Assembly (NCBI GenBank): GCA_022653215.1
Contig: JALCSJ010000050.1
Coordinates: 1-12,634 of the forward strand
Direction: 5' to 3'
DNA from: Acidaminococcaceae bacterium
Lineage (GTDB): Bacteria; Bacillota; Negativicutes; Acidaminococcales; Acidaminococcaceae
Length of the DNA stretch: 12,634 bases
The stretch's first letter is position 1. Each line of letters begins with the position of its first letter. Below, piece after piece: positions 1 to 8,100 of the stretch. A program made the position numbers and the translations under genes. The notes under the pieces were generated by a model that ran no database searches, had not been told where the DNA came from, and saw only the letters and a list, made by a program, of their open reading frames with translations.

Positions 1-565
1 CACCCTTCATATTGTGAACTCCGGCCTTCATAAGATTGTCGATAATAACGCCGCGCTCACCGGTAGTCATCCGCTGGGGCTGAATACCTGATGCCTTAAT
101 CTCGTCGCTGACCATCTTGGGCAAAAGATCTGCAATAGGTGTATCCAGAGACTCCTCTACCTCCGTACCCCCATCTAGCAAATTGTAGTGCTTTTTCACG
201 GCAGACAAAATACTATCCAGCTCATCAATAGTGTCCATGTTGCGATTAATACACAAGAGCCCAATTAATTTACCATTACTCTTAATAAAAAAAGAGGAAG
301 AAATAAAATTCTTGCCCTTACTTTTGCCATTGTAATTAGATAAATAATCTGCCTTTTCGTATTGCTTTTCCTGCATGATTTTTACCGCTAAATCCGTGAA
401 AGGGCTTCCCACCTTGCGGCCGGTATGAAAGCCATTGGCAATGGCTATAACCGAATGCTTGGGCTGAGAAACGTCATGCAAAAGAACCTCGCAGCCATCT
501 CCGCATAAGTTTGCCAAAAATGGTACCAAAGGTTTATAGGGGTCAAGCAAAGGATTATTACGCAT
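1..565 (-). CDS. YheO/DauR-type PAS-HTH transcriptional regulator (3' end outside window)
   Basis: I translated this open frame by hand from an ATG at 563-565 down to the window edge: 188 codons with no stop. An AGGAGG sits 5 nt upstream of the ATG at 571-576. The N-terminal two thirds match the YheO-like PAS domain: a 'CEVLLHDVS' segment near residue 25, 'IANGFHTGRKVGSPFTDLA' at about 42-60, 'NYNGKSKGKNF...SSFFI' at about 77-94 and 'LIGLLCINRNM' near 100-110. The visible tail ('QRMTTGERGVIIDNLMKAGVHNMKG') matches the start of the C-terminal HTH_22/DauR-type helix-turn-helix, so the missing part should be only a few dozen residues. Characterised relatives such as DauR control amino-acid catabolic genes. 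The gene is divergent from ridA across a promoter region with a palindrome, so autoregulation and control of ridA are likely (inference). The effector is unknown. Confidence 0.88.
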   Translation of the reverse strand, partial: MRNNPLLDPYKPLVPFLANLCGDGCEVLLHDVSQPKHSVIAIANGFHTGRKVGSPFTDLAVKIMQEKQYEKADYLSNYNGKSKGKNFISSSFFIKSNGKLIGLLCINRNMDTIDELDSILSAVKKHYNLLDGGTEVEESLDTPIADLLPKMVSDEIKASGIQPQRMTTGERGVIIDNLMKAGVHNMKG

Positions 566-602
566 ATGTGCCTCCTGTTAAAACATTTTTTATTATGATT
601 TT

Positions 603-631
603 ATTTTATATTACGTACTGATAAAAGTCAA
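603..631 (-). promoter_or_regulatory. Promoter of the YheO-like regulator gene
   Basis: Read on the minus strand, TTGACT (626-631) is followed after 17 bp by TAAAAT (603-608). This is near-consensus for the housekeeping sigma factor. It leaves a leader of about 30 nt before the regulator ATG at 565. An overlapping TATAAA at shorter spacing is an alternative -10. Recognised by pattern only. Confidence 0.6.
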
Positions 632-644
632 ATGTTTTTACTAT

Positions 645-669
645 AAATTTTTTCATTATGATAAAATTT
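645..669. promoter_or_regulatory. 25-bp palindromic operator candidate between regulator and ridA
   Basis: The sequence has outer arms AAATTTT (645-651) and AAAATTT (663-669) and inner arms TCAT/ATGA around a central T at 657. Eleven of the 12 base-pair positions match; the only mismatch is 652/662. It ends one base before the -35 box of ridA (671) and lies upstream of the -35 box of the divergent regulator (631). It is placed where a protein could repress or activate either promoter. The adjacent YheO-like protein is the obvious candidate ligand (inference). Confidence 0.55.
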
Positions 670-670
670 C

Positions 671-699
671 TTGCATAGTTTAAGTTTTTATGCTATAAT
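671..699 (+). promoter_or_regulatory. ridA promoter with extended -10
   Basis: TTGCAT (671-676), a 17-bp spacer and TATAAT (694-699) preceded by TGc (691-693) form a near-perfect extended -10 promoter. Transcription would start near 706 and give a leader of about 30 nt. A GGGAGG at 720-725 lies 9 nt before the ridA ATG. Confidence 0.75.
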
Positions 700-734
700 T
701 CATTTGTAAATAAAATTTTGGGAGGTATTATATT

Positions 735-1115
735 ATGAGCAAAGTTGTAATTCACACTGACCATGCACCAGCTGCTATTGGTCCTTATTCTCAGGCTATT
801 AAAGCAAATGGTATGTTATTTGTTTCCGGACAAATTCCCATTAACCCCGCTTCCGGTGAAATCGAAGGCAAAGAAATCGTTGCCCAAAGCACCCAAGTTT
901 TCGAAAACTTGAAAGCTATTATTGCCCAAGCAGGCAGCGATATGAGCTCTATTGTTAAAACTACTGTATACTTACAGGACATTAAGGACTTCGCTGCTAT
1001 GAACAAAGTATATGCTACTTACTTCACTGCTGACTTTCCTGCTCGTGTTGCTGTACAAGTTGCCGCTCTTCCTAAAGGAGCTTTAGTAGAAATTGATGCT
1101 ATCTGCGCTTTATAA
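735..1115 (+). CDS. ridA: RidA family enamine/imine deaminase
   Basis: This 126-residue protein has the usual RidA (YjgF/YER057c/UK114) length. RidA hydrolyses the 2-aminoacrylate and 2-aminocrotonate released by PLP-dependent serine/threonine dehydratases, giving 2-oxo acids and ammonia and protecting PLP enzymes in the cytoplasm. Family hallmarks seen are 'GPYSQA' at 16-21, 'SGQIPINP' at 31-38, the substrate-carboxylate arginine R104 in 'PARVAVQ', and E119 in the C-terminal 'VEIDAICAL'. The start is set by GGGAGG 9 nt upstream. The gene is monocistronic: it has its own promoter and is followed by a strong terminator. It is divergent from a YheO-like regulator, and an ACT-domain threonine ammonia-lyase lies in the same window. 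This agrees with a role in threonine/serine breakdown, as for TdcF. An exact substrate preference cannot be read from sequence. Confidence 0.95.
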   Translation: MSKVVIHTDHAPAAIGPYSQAIKANGMLFVSGQIPINPASGEIEGKEIVAQSTQVFENLKAIIAQAGSDMSSIVKTTVYLQDIKDFAAMNKVYATYFTADFPARVAVQVAALPKGALVEIDAICAL

Positions 1116-1148
1116 TTACTAAATAACTGTTTTTCTCGCACACAAAAA

Positions 1149-1174
1149 CCCGGCCATAAGGCCGGGCTTTTTTT
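1149..1174. terminator. Bidirectional intrinsic terminator between ridA and the first PFOR gene
   Basis: A perfect 7-bp GC stem, CCCGGCC (1149-1155) and GGCCGGG (1160-1166), has an ATAA loop. It is followed on the plus strand by a seven-T run (1168-1174). On the minus strand it is followed by five T (complement of 1144-1148). It ends ridA and can also stop minus-strand transcripts leaving the PFOR gene that ends at 1283. Confidence 0.9.
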
Positions 1175-1278
1175 ATGTCCTAAGCGTCGCCAAAAGTGCC
1201 TGGCACCGATGGGTCATATGTCCGAAGCGTCGCCAAAAGTGCCTGGCACCAATGGCGACAGGGCGGCACCAATGGCGA
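1175..1278 (+). repeat. REP-like hairpin repeats, cluster 1 (two full copies, one partial)
   Basis: A 43-bp tandem unit starting ATGTCC occurs at 1175-1217 and 1218-1260. Each unit holds a full core with GTCGCCA, AAA, GTGCCTGGCACC and RATGG (1186-1212 and 1229-1255). A fragment with GGCACCAATGGCGA lies at 1265-1278. The core is itself a bipartite inverted repeat: GTGCC/GGCAC inside and GTCGCCA/TGGCGAC outside (clearest in copy 2). No coding potential was seen. The same core recurs at 4924, 4982 and 12576 in the same orientation. Confidence 0.85.
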
Positions 1279-1282
1279 TTTT

Positions 1283-4200
1283 TTACTCTTTGCCGGCCAG
1301 CTTCTTGTAGGCATCCAGACGGCCTTTCATGTCTTTGGCCGTCTTCGCAAAGAAAGCATCAGCTGTTTCCGGGAACTTAATCTTCAGGGACGAGTAACGA
1401 ACCTCGCCCATTAAGAAATCTTGCAGTTTGCCGGAAGGATCCTTGGAATCCAGAGTAAAGCCGTTCTTGCCCTCCGCTTCTACAGCAGGATTGTAGCGGT
1501 ACAAGTGCCAGTAGCCGTCTTCCACGGCCTTCTTGGCTTCACGTTGAGAGCAGCCCATGCCTGCTTTAATACCATGGTTAATGCAGGGTGCATAAGCAAT
1601 AACAATGGAAGGACCGGGATATGCTTCAGCTTCTTTAATCGCTTTCAGACACTGGTTTTTGTCAGCGCCCATAGCAACCTGAGCCACATAAACATAGCCA
1701 TAGGTCATGAACATCCGACCCAGATCCTTCTTTTTGGTCTTCTTGCCGCTGGCTGCAAACTGAGCCACTGCCGCAGTAGGAGTAGCCTTGGAAGCCTGTC
1801 CTCCTGTATTGGAATATACTTCCGTATCAAAAACCAGGACATTAACATCAGCACCGGAGGCCAGCACATGATCCAATCCGCCGTAACCGATATCATAGGA
1901 CCAGCCGTCCCCGCCGAATATCCACTGGCTGCGTTTTACCAGACAGTCTCTACGGTCATAAATACGCTTGCATATTGGGCATTTATCCTTATTGGCAGTA
2001 ACAATAGCCGTAACTTTCTCCGCTCTTTCTCTGGTGCCTTCAGATATGTCTTTCTTATCCAGCCATTCTTGGAAAACAGCCTTGGCATCAGCAGGAGTAT
2101 TGGGAGAATCTACAGCTTCCCGGATGGTCATGGCCATCTTTTTCTGGAGTTGGGTAGATGCCAGAGACATACCTAAACCAAACTCTGCGTTGTCTTCGAA
2201 CAAGGAGTTGGCCCAGCTGGGTCCATGGCCTTTGTGGTTGGTGGTATAAGGCATACCGGGAACGCTGCCGCCCCAGACAGAGGAACAGCCGGAGGCATTG
2301 GCCACCATCATTCTGTCACCAAATAACTGGGTAACTAATTTAGCATAAGGAGTTTCGCCGCAGCCGGCACAGGAACCGGAAAATTCCAGCAAGGGCTGTT
2401 CAAACTGGCTACCCTTAACGGTGAATTTGCTCATAGGATTTACTTTAGGCGTAACATCTTTAACTGCGTAATCCCAAACAGGAGCCAAGGCCTTCTGAGA
2501 AGCCAAAGGTTTCATAACCAAAGCTTTTTCCTTAGCCGGGCACACATCCGCGCAATTGCCGCAGCCCAGGCAGTCCAGAACGCTGACAACCATACGGAAG
2601 TTCAGTCCTTTAGCGCCCATGGCAGGAATGGTCTCGCAGCCTTTTGGTGCCTTCTTAACCTCTTCATCCGTTAACAGTACCGGACGAATGGCAGCATGGG
2701 GACAAACGAAAGCGCACTGGTTACATTGGATGCAGTTTGCTTTATTCCATTCAGGAACGTTAACAGCCACACCCCGTTTTTCGTAAGCAGCCCCACCCAA
2801 TGGATAGGCGCCTCCTGCTAAATTAGCAAAGGTGCTGACAGGAAGCTTGTCTCCTTCTTGTCTGTTAATAGGCTCCTGGACTTTAGCAATATACTCAGGA
2901 ACCTGTGCCGCAGCTTGGGGAGTATCCACAGCAGTTGCCCAATTGGCAGGAACGTGGATTTTGACAATATCTTCTACCCCTTTATCAATGGCATCAGCAT
3001 TCATCTTGACGACTTTCTCGCCCTTCTTGCCATAGGATTCTACTACGGCGTCTTTCAAATATTTGACCGCATCGGCAATAGGAATAATATTAGCCAGCTT
3101 GAAAAAAGCCGCCTGCATGATCATGTTGATTCTGCCGCCCAGACCAATGCTTTGCGCAATCTTCACTGCATTAATAGTATAGAATTTAATATTGTTTTTA
3201 GCGATATACTGCTTCATAGCAGCAGGCAGTTCTTTGTCCAGCTCTTCAGGTGTCCAAATGCAGTTCAGCAGGAAGGTGCCGCCTTTTTTCAGTCCGGCCA
3301 GCACATCGTATTTGTCCACATAGGACTGATTATGAACTGCAATAAAAGCTGCTTTATTAATTAAATAAGTAGATTTAATAGGATTCTTCCCGAAACGCAA
3401 ATGGGAAACAGTAATGCCGCCGGATTTTTTGGAATCATAGGCGAAGTATGCCTGAGCATACATATCCGTATGGTCACCGATAATTTGAATAGCGCTCTTG
3501 TTAGCGCCTACGGTACCATCAGAACCCAGGCCCCAGAACTTGCAGGCTGTGGTGCCTTCTTGGGTTGTATCAATATCTTCACCCATAGGCAACGATGTGT
3601 TGGTCACATCATCAATAATGCCTACAGTGAAGTGATCTTGAGGAACAGCCAGTTTCAGATTTTCGAACACTCCCAAAATGTGGGAAGGAGTAGTGTCCTT
3701 GCCGCCAATAGCCGCACGGCCCCCTACTACAACCACGTTAGGACGCTCTACGGAGAAAGCATCTTTCACATCAAGGAGCAAAGGCTCAGCCAATGAACCG
3801 GGTTCCTTGTTTCTGTCCAAAACAGCAACTTTCGTAACTGTCTTAGGTATATATTTAAAGAAATATTTAGTGGAGAAAGGACGATAGAGATGAACTCTTA
3901 GGAGACCTACCTTCTCGCCTTTCCCGTTCATATAATCAACTGTTTCTTCTGCTGCTTCAGTTACGGAACCCATGGTAATAATCATTCTGTCAGCATCGGG
4001 AGCACCATAATAGGTAAAAGGATGGTATTCTCTGCCGGTGAGCTTGGTTACTTTTTCCATGTATTCTTCTACGATATCGGGAAGGGCATCGTAATATTTA
4101 TTAACGATTTCCTGTTGTTGGAAATATACATCCCCGTTTTCCAAGGTGCCTTTAATGGTAGGATGGTCAGGGTTGGTAGCTCTGTCACGGAATTTTTGAA

Positions 4201-4798
4201 TGGCGTCTCTATCAGCCATGGCAAACAAATCTTTGTAATCATAGGCTTCGATTTTTTGCACTTCATGAGAAGTACGGAACCCATCAAAGAAGTTCAGGAA
4301 AGGAACGCTGCCTTTAATTGCCGCTAAATGAGCAACTGCCGACAAGTCCATGGTTTGCTGCACGCTGCCTTCACACAGCATAGCAAAACCTGTTTGCCGG
4401 CAAGCCATAACATCCCTATGGTCGCCAAAAATACAAAGTGTATTGGTGCCGAGGGTACGAGAAGCTACATGGAATACGCCGGGCAATAATTCCCCGGCAA
4501 TTTTATACATATTGGGGATCATCAACAGTAAACCCTGAGAAGCAGTATAGGTTGTGGTCAAAGCCCCGGCCGTTAAAGACCCGTGCAATGCCCCTGCTGC
4601 TCCGCCTTCTGCCTGCATTTCCATAATCTTGACAGTTTGGCCAAACATGTTCTTTCTTCCTTGGCTGGCCCATTCATCAATGTGCTCCGCCATAGGTGAA
4701 GATGGTGTAATGGGATAAATCGCCGCCACCTCTGTGAATGCATATGATACATACGCAGCCGCAGTGTTGCCATCCATCGTTTTCATTAACTTTGTCAT
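1283..4798 (-). CDS. nifJ: Pyruvate:ferredoxin oxidoreductase, copy 1
   Basis: This 1171-residue homodimeric-type PFOR oxidises pyruvate (often also 2-oxobutyrate) with CoA to acetyl-CoA (propionyl-CoA), CO2 and reduced ferredoxin in the cytoplasm. The N-terminal TPP domain has T31, E64 ('MQAEGGAAGA') and R114 ('HVASRTLG'), which coincide in number with the catalytic residues of Desulfovibrio africanus PFOR. The ferredoxin domain has two CxxCxxCxxxCP motifs (Cys 689/692/695/699 and 743/746/749/753). Proximal-cluster cysteines are C810, C813, C838 and C1072. The TPP/Mg motif runs from 'GDGWSYDIG' (about 963-971) to 'DTEVYSNTGGQ' (about 991-1001). It lacks the roughly 60-residue C-terminal extension that shields the D. 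africanus enzyme from oxygen. GGAGGAGGG (4805-4813) fixes the start. It differs from copy 2 at about 101 of 1171 residues by hand count, with all cofactor residues kept. It has its own promoter and is bracketed by REP-like repeats. Its wobble bases look more GC-rich than those of copy 2 (impression). Confidence 0.97.
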   Translation of the reverse strand: MTKLMKTMDGNTAAAYVSYAFTEVAAIYPITPSSPMAEHIDEWASQGRKNMFGQTVKIMEMQAEGGAAGALHGSLTAGALTTTYTASQGLLLMIPNMYKIAGELLPGVFHVASRTLGTNTLCIFGDHRDVMACRQTGFAMLCEGSVQQTMDLSAVAHLAAIKGSVPFLNFFDGFRTSHEVQKIEAYDYKDLFAMADRDAIQKFRDRATNPDHPTIKGTLENGDVYFQQQEIVNKYYDALPDIVEEYMEKVTKLTGREYHPFTYYGAPDADRMIITMGSVTEAAEETVDYMNGKGEKVGLLRVHLYRPFSTKYFFKYIPKTVTKVAVLDRNKEPGSLAEPLLLDVKDAFSVERPNVVVVGGRAAIGGKDTTPSHILGVFENLKLAVPQDHFTVGIIDDVTNTSLPMGEDIDTTQEGTTACKFWGLGSDGTVGANKSAIQIIGDHTDMYAQAYFAYDSKKSGGITVSHLRFGKNPIKSTYLINKAAFIAVHNQSYVDKYDVLAGLKKGGTFLLNCIWTPEELDKELPAAMKQYIAKNNIKFYTINAVKIAQSIGLGGRINMIMQAAFFKLANIIPIADAVKYLKDAVVESYGKKGEKVVKMNADAIDKGVEDIVKIHVPANWATAVDTPQAAAQVPEYIAKVQEPINRQEGDKLPVSTFANLAGGAYPLGGAAYEKRGVAVNVPEWNKANCIQCNQCAFVCPHAAIRPVLLTDEEVKKAPKGCETIPAMGAKGLNFRMVVSVLDCLGCGNCADVCPAKEKALVMKPLASQKALAPVWDYAVKDVTPKVNPMSKFTVKGSQFEQPLLEFSGSCAGCGETPYAKLVTQLFGDRMMVANASGCSSVWGGSVPGMPYTTNHKGHGPSWANSLFEDNAEFGLGMSLASTQLQKKMAMTIREAVDSPNTPADAKAVFQEWLDKKDISEGTRERAEKVTAIVTANKDKCPICKRIYDRRDCLVKRSQWIFGGDGWSYDIGYGGLDHVLASGADVNVLVFDTEVYSNTGGQASKATPTAAVAQFAASGKKTKKKDLGRMFMTYGYVYVAQVAMGADKNQCLKAIKEAEAYPGPSIVIAYAPCINHGIKAGMGCSQREAKKAVEDGYWHLYRYNPAVEAEGKNGFTLDSKDPSGKLQDFLMGEVRYSSLKIKFPETADAFFAKTAKDMKGRLDAYKKLAGKE

Positions 4799-4835
4799 GT
4801 CTTACCCTCCTCCACGTAATTACAGCAAACAGGAA

Positions 4836-4852
4836 TGATATTAAAATTATCA
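4836..4852. promoter_or_regulatory. 17-bp near-palindrome in the PFOR copy 1 leader
   Basis: TGATATTAAAATTATCA has 5-bp inverted arms TGATA and TATCA. Its far end is 54 bp from the PFOR ATG, just downstream of the -10 box, where a bound protein would block transcription. The equivalent position of PFOR copy 2 carries a related sequence, and a perfect version occurs at 11756-11772. The half site resembles those of Fur-family boxes, but the centre is longer than the usual 7-1-7 form, so the regulator is left open. Confidence 0.45.
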
Positions 4853-4863
4853 CTTCTTAATTA

Positions 4864-4892
4864 AGAATAGCACAGCTTAAAATAATCTGCAA
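4864..4892 (-). promoter_or_regulatory. Promoter of PFOR copy 1
   Basis: On the minus strand, TTGCAG (4887-4892), a 17-bp spacer and TATTCT (4864-4869) are seen, with a TGc extension directly before the -10. The -10 box lies 71 bp from the ATG, exactly as in PFOR copy 2, so the promoter was part of the duplication. The second PFOR gene has a terminator upstream, so this copy is an independent transcription unit. Confidence 0.6.
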
Positions 4893-4910
4893 GCAGCAGC
4901 GTCAATAACC

Positions 4911-5012
4911 CGTCGCCAATAATGTCGCCAAAAGTGCCTGGCACCGATGGGTCAATCGTCAGGTCAACCCGTCGCCAACCCGTCGCCAAAAGTGCCTGGC
5001 ACCGATGGAGAC
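4911..5012 (+). repeat. REP-like hairpin repeats, cluster 2 (two full copies plus fragments)
   Basis: Full cores lie at 4924-4950 and 4982-5008, both ending GATGG. Short CGTCGCCAA fragments lie at 4911-4919 and 4970-4978. The right-hand copy continues as TGGAGAC, which pairs with the left GTCGCCA with one mismatch. The cluster sits between the PFOR copy 1 promoter and the PFOR copy 2 terminator, in the same orientation as cluster 1. Confidence 0.85.
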
Positions 5013-5019
5013 AACGCAG

Positions 5020-5062
5020 AAAAAGTCCCGGGTTATGTGGCTAGCATAACTCGGGACCTTTT
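5020..5062. terminator. Intrinsic terminator of PFOR copy 2
   Basis: Thirteen-base arms, GTCCCGGGTTATG (5025-5037) and CATAACTCGGGAC (5045-5057), enclose a 7-nt loop and pair except at one position (G-T on plus, A-C on minus). The minus-strand transcript of the PFOR gene ending at 5119 would read through the stem into five U (complement of 5020-5024). A T run also follows on the plus strand, so it may work both ways. Confidence 0.85.
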
Positions 5063-5118
5063 TCTTACTAATACATTATAGAAAGTGGTGAGACGAAATC
5101 AACTAATTCAGTGAAACC

Positions 5119-8100
5119 TTATTCCTTGCCTGCCAACTTCTTGTAGGCATCCAGACGGCCTTTCATATCTTTGGCAGTCTTGTCAAAGAAAGCATCAGCA
5201 GTCTCAGGGAACTTAATCTTCAAGGAAGAGTAACGAACCTCGCCCATTAAGAAGTCTTTTACGCTACCGGAAGGATCCTTGGAATCCAAAGTGAAACCAT
5301 TCTTGCCTGCAGCTTCTTCAGTAGGATTGTAGCGATACAAGTGCCAGTAACCATCTTCCACGGCCTTCTTAGCTTCACGTTGAGAGCAGCCCATACCTGC
5401 TTTGATACCATGGTTAATGCAAGGTGCATAAGCAATAACAATGGAAGGTCCGGGATATGCTTCAGCTTCTTTAATAGCTTTCAGGCACTGGTTCTTGTCG
5501 GCGCCCATAGCAACCTGAGCTACGTAAACATAACCATAGGTCATGAACATACGTCCCAGATCCTTTTTCTTGGTCTTCTTGCCACCTGCGGCGAATTGAG
5601 CAACAGCAGCGGTAGGAGTAGCTTTGGAAGCTTGTCCGCCTGTATTGGAATATACTTCAGTATCGAATATCAGAACGTTAACGTTAGCACCGGATGCTAG
5701 TACATGATCCAGTCCGCCGTAACCAATATCATAGGACCAGCCGTCGCCGCCGAATATCCATTGGCTGCGCTTTACCAAGCAGTCCTTACGGTCATAAATA
5801 CGCTTGCAGATAGGACATTTATCCTTATTAGCTTCCACAACAGCAATAACCTTTTCAGCTCTCTCACGAGTGCCTTCGGATACGTCTTTGTTGTCCAGCC
5901 AATCTTGGAATACAGCCTTAGCATCAGCAGGAGTATTAGGATTATCGATGGCTTCTTTAACATCCATAACCATCTTCTCTTGCAGTTGTTCTGTAGCCAG
6001 GAACATGCCTAAGCCAAACTCTGCGTTATCTTCGAACAAGGAGTTAGCCCAGCCAGGTCCATGACCCTTGTGGTTCTTGGTGTAAGGCATGGAAGGAACA
6101 CTGCCTGCCCATACAGAAGAGCAGCCGGTAGCATTGGCAACCATCATTCTATCACCAAATAATTGAGTAACTAATTTAGCATAAGGAGTTTCGCCGCAGC
6201 CTGCACAGGATCCGGAGAATTCTAGCAAGGGCTGTTCAAACTGGCTGCCCTTAACGGTGAATTTGCTCATAGGATTCTCTTTAGGTTTAACGTCTTTAAC
6301 TGCATAATCCCAAACAGGAGCCAAAGCTTCTTGAGAAGCCAATGGTTTCATAACCAAAGCTTTTTCCTTAGCAGGGCAAACATCGGCGCAGTTGCCGCAG
6401 CCCAGGCAGTCCAGAACGCTGACAACCATACGGAAGTTCAGGCCCTTAGCGCCCATAGCAGGAATAGTTTCAAAGCCTTTCGGTGCATTCTTAACTTCTT
6501 CGTCGGTTAACAGAGCCGGACGAATAGCAGCATGAGGGCAAACGAAAGCGCATTGGTTACATTGGATGCAGTTTGCTTTATTCCATTCAGGAACATTAAT
6601 GGCAACACCGCGTTTTTCGTAAGCAGCGGTTCCCAGAGGATAAGCGCCACCTGCTAAGTTAGCGAAGGTGCTGACAGGAAGCTTGTCCCCTTCTTGTCTA
6701 TTGATAGGTTCAAGAACTTTGCTGATGAATTCAGGAACGTTTTCTGCTGCTTTAGGAGCATCTTTAGCAGTTGCCCAATCAGTAGGAACGTTGATCTTTA
6801 CAATGCCTTCAACGCCTTTGTCAATAGCATCGTCATTCATCTTAACAACTTTCTCGCCCTTCTTGCCATAGGACTCAACTACTGCCTCTTTCAAATATTT
6901 AACAGCATCGGCAATAGGAATAATATCAGCAAGTTTAAAGAAAGCTGCCTGCATAATCATATTGATTCTGCCGCCCAGGCCAATGCTTTGAGCGATACCT
7001 ACAGCATCAATGGTGTAGAATTTAATGTCGTTCTTAGCAATATAGTTCTTCATGGCAGCAGGCAATTCTTTGCTCAGTTCTTCAGGAGTCCAGATGCAGT
7101 TCAGAAGGAAAGTGCCGCCCTTTTTGAGGCCTGCCAGAACATCGTATTTATGAACATAGGATTGGTTATGAACAGCCACGAAAGCAGCTTTATCAATCAG
7201 ATAAGTAGAACGAATGGGGTTCTTGCCAAAACGTAAGTGGGAAACGGTAATACCGCCGGATTTCTTGGAATCATAGGCAAAGTAAGCTTGAGCATACATG
7301 TCAGTGTGATTGCCGATAATCTTAATAGCGCTCTTGTTGGCGCCTACGGTACCATCTGAACCCAGACCCCAGAACTTGCAGGCTGTGGTTCCCACTTGAG
7401 TGGTATCAATGTCTTCTCCCACAGGCAGGGATGTGTTGGTAACATCATCGTTAATACCTACGGTGAAATGATTTTTGGGAACAGCTAATTTCAGATTTTC
7501 AAATACGCTGAGGATATGGGTAGGAGTAGTATCCTTGCCGCCTACGCCGGCACGACCGCCCACGATGGTAACTTCAGGACGCTCTACGGAGAAAGCATCT
7601 TTTACGTCCAGGAATAATGGTTCACATAAGGAGCCGGGTTCCTTGGTACGATCCAAAACAGCGACTTTGGTAACGGTCTTAGGAATATATTTAAAGAAAT
7701 ATTTAGTGGAGAAAGGACGATACAGATGAACTCTTAAGAGTCCGACTTTTTCCCCTCTGGCATTTAAGTAATCAACGGTTTCTTCAGTTGCTTCAGTTAA
7801 AGAACCCATGGTTACGATCATTCTGTCAGCATCAGGAGCACCATAATATGTGAAAGGATGGTATTCTCTGCCGGTAAGTTTGGTTACTTTTTCCATGTAT
7901 TCTTCTACGATATCGGGAAGAGCGTCATAGTATTTGTTAACGATTTCCTGTTGTTGGAAATATACATCGCCGTTTTCCAAGGTACCTTTAATGGTAGGAT
8001 GGTCAGGGTTGGTAGCTCTGTCGCGGAATTCTTGAATAGCTTTTTTATCAGCCAGTTCAAATAAATCTTTGTAATCATAAGCTTCGATTTTTTGCACTTC

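Larger units (their letters stand above)
4799..5118. other. 320-bp spacer between the tandem PFOR genes
   Basis: The spacer holds, in order from the first PFOR start: its ribosome binding site (4805-4813), a palindromic leader element, a promoter, a cluster of REP-like repeats, and the terminator of the second PFOR gene. The remaining bases (5063-5118) form the 3' untranslated tail of the second PFOR gene. No open reading frame with a ribosome binding site was seen. Confidence 0.8.

Noticed and set aside
1175..1278. Repeat clusters as a CRISPR array
   Set aside because: Spacing between copies is irregular, the units are palindromic hairpins with similar flanking sequence rather than unique spacers, and there are no cas genes.
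1421..2176. Long plus-strand open frame of 251 codons opposite PFOR copy 1
   Set aside because: It is antisense to the highly conserved TPP-binding domain, lacks a recognisable family or ribosome binding site, and a similar shadow frame recurs opposite copy 2.
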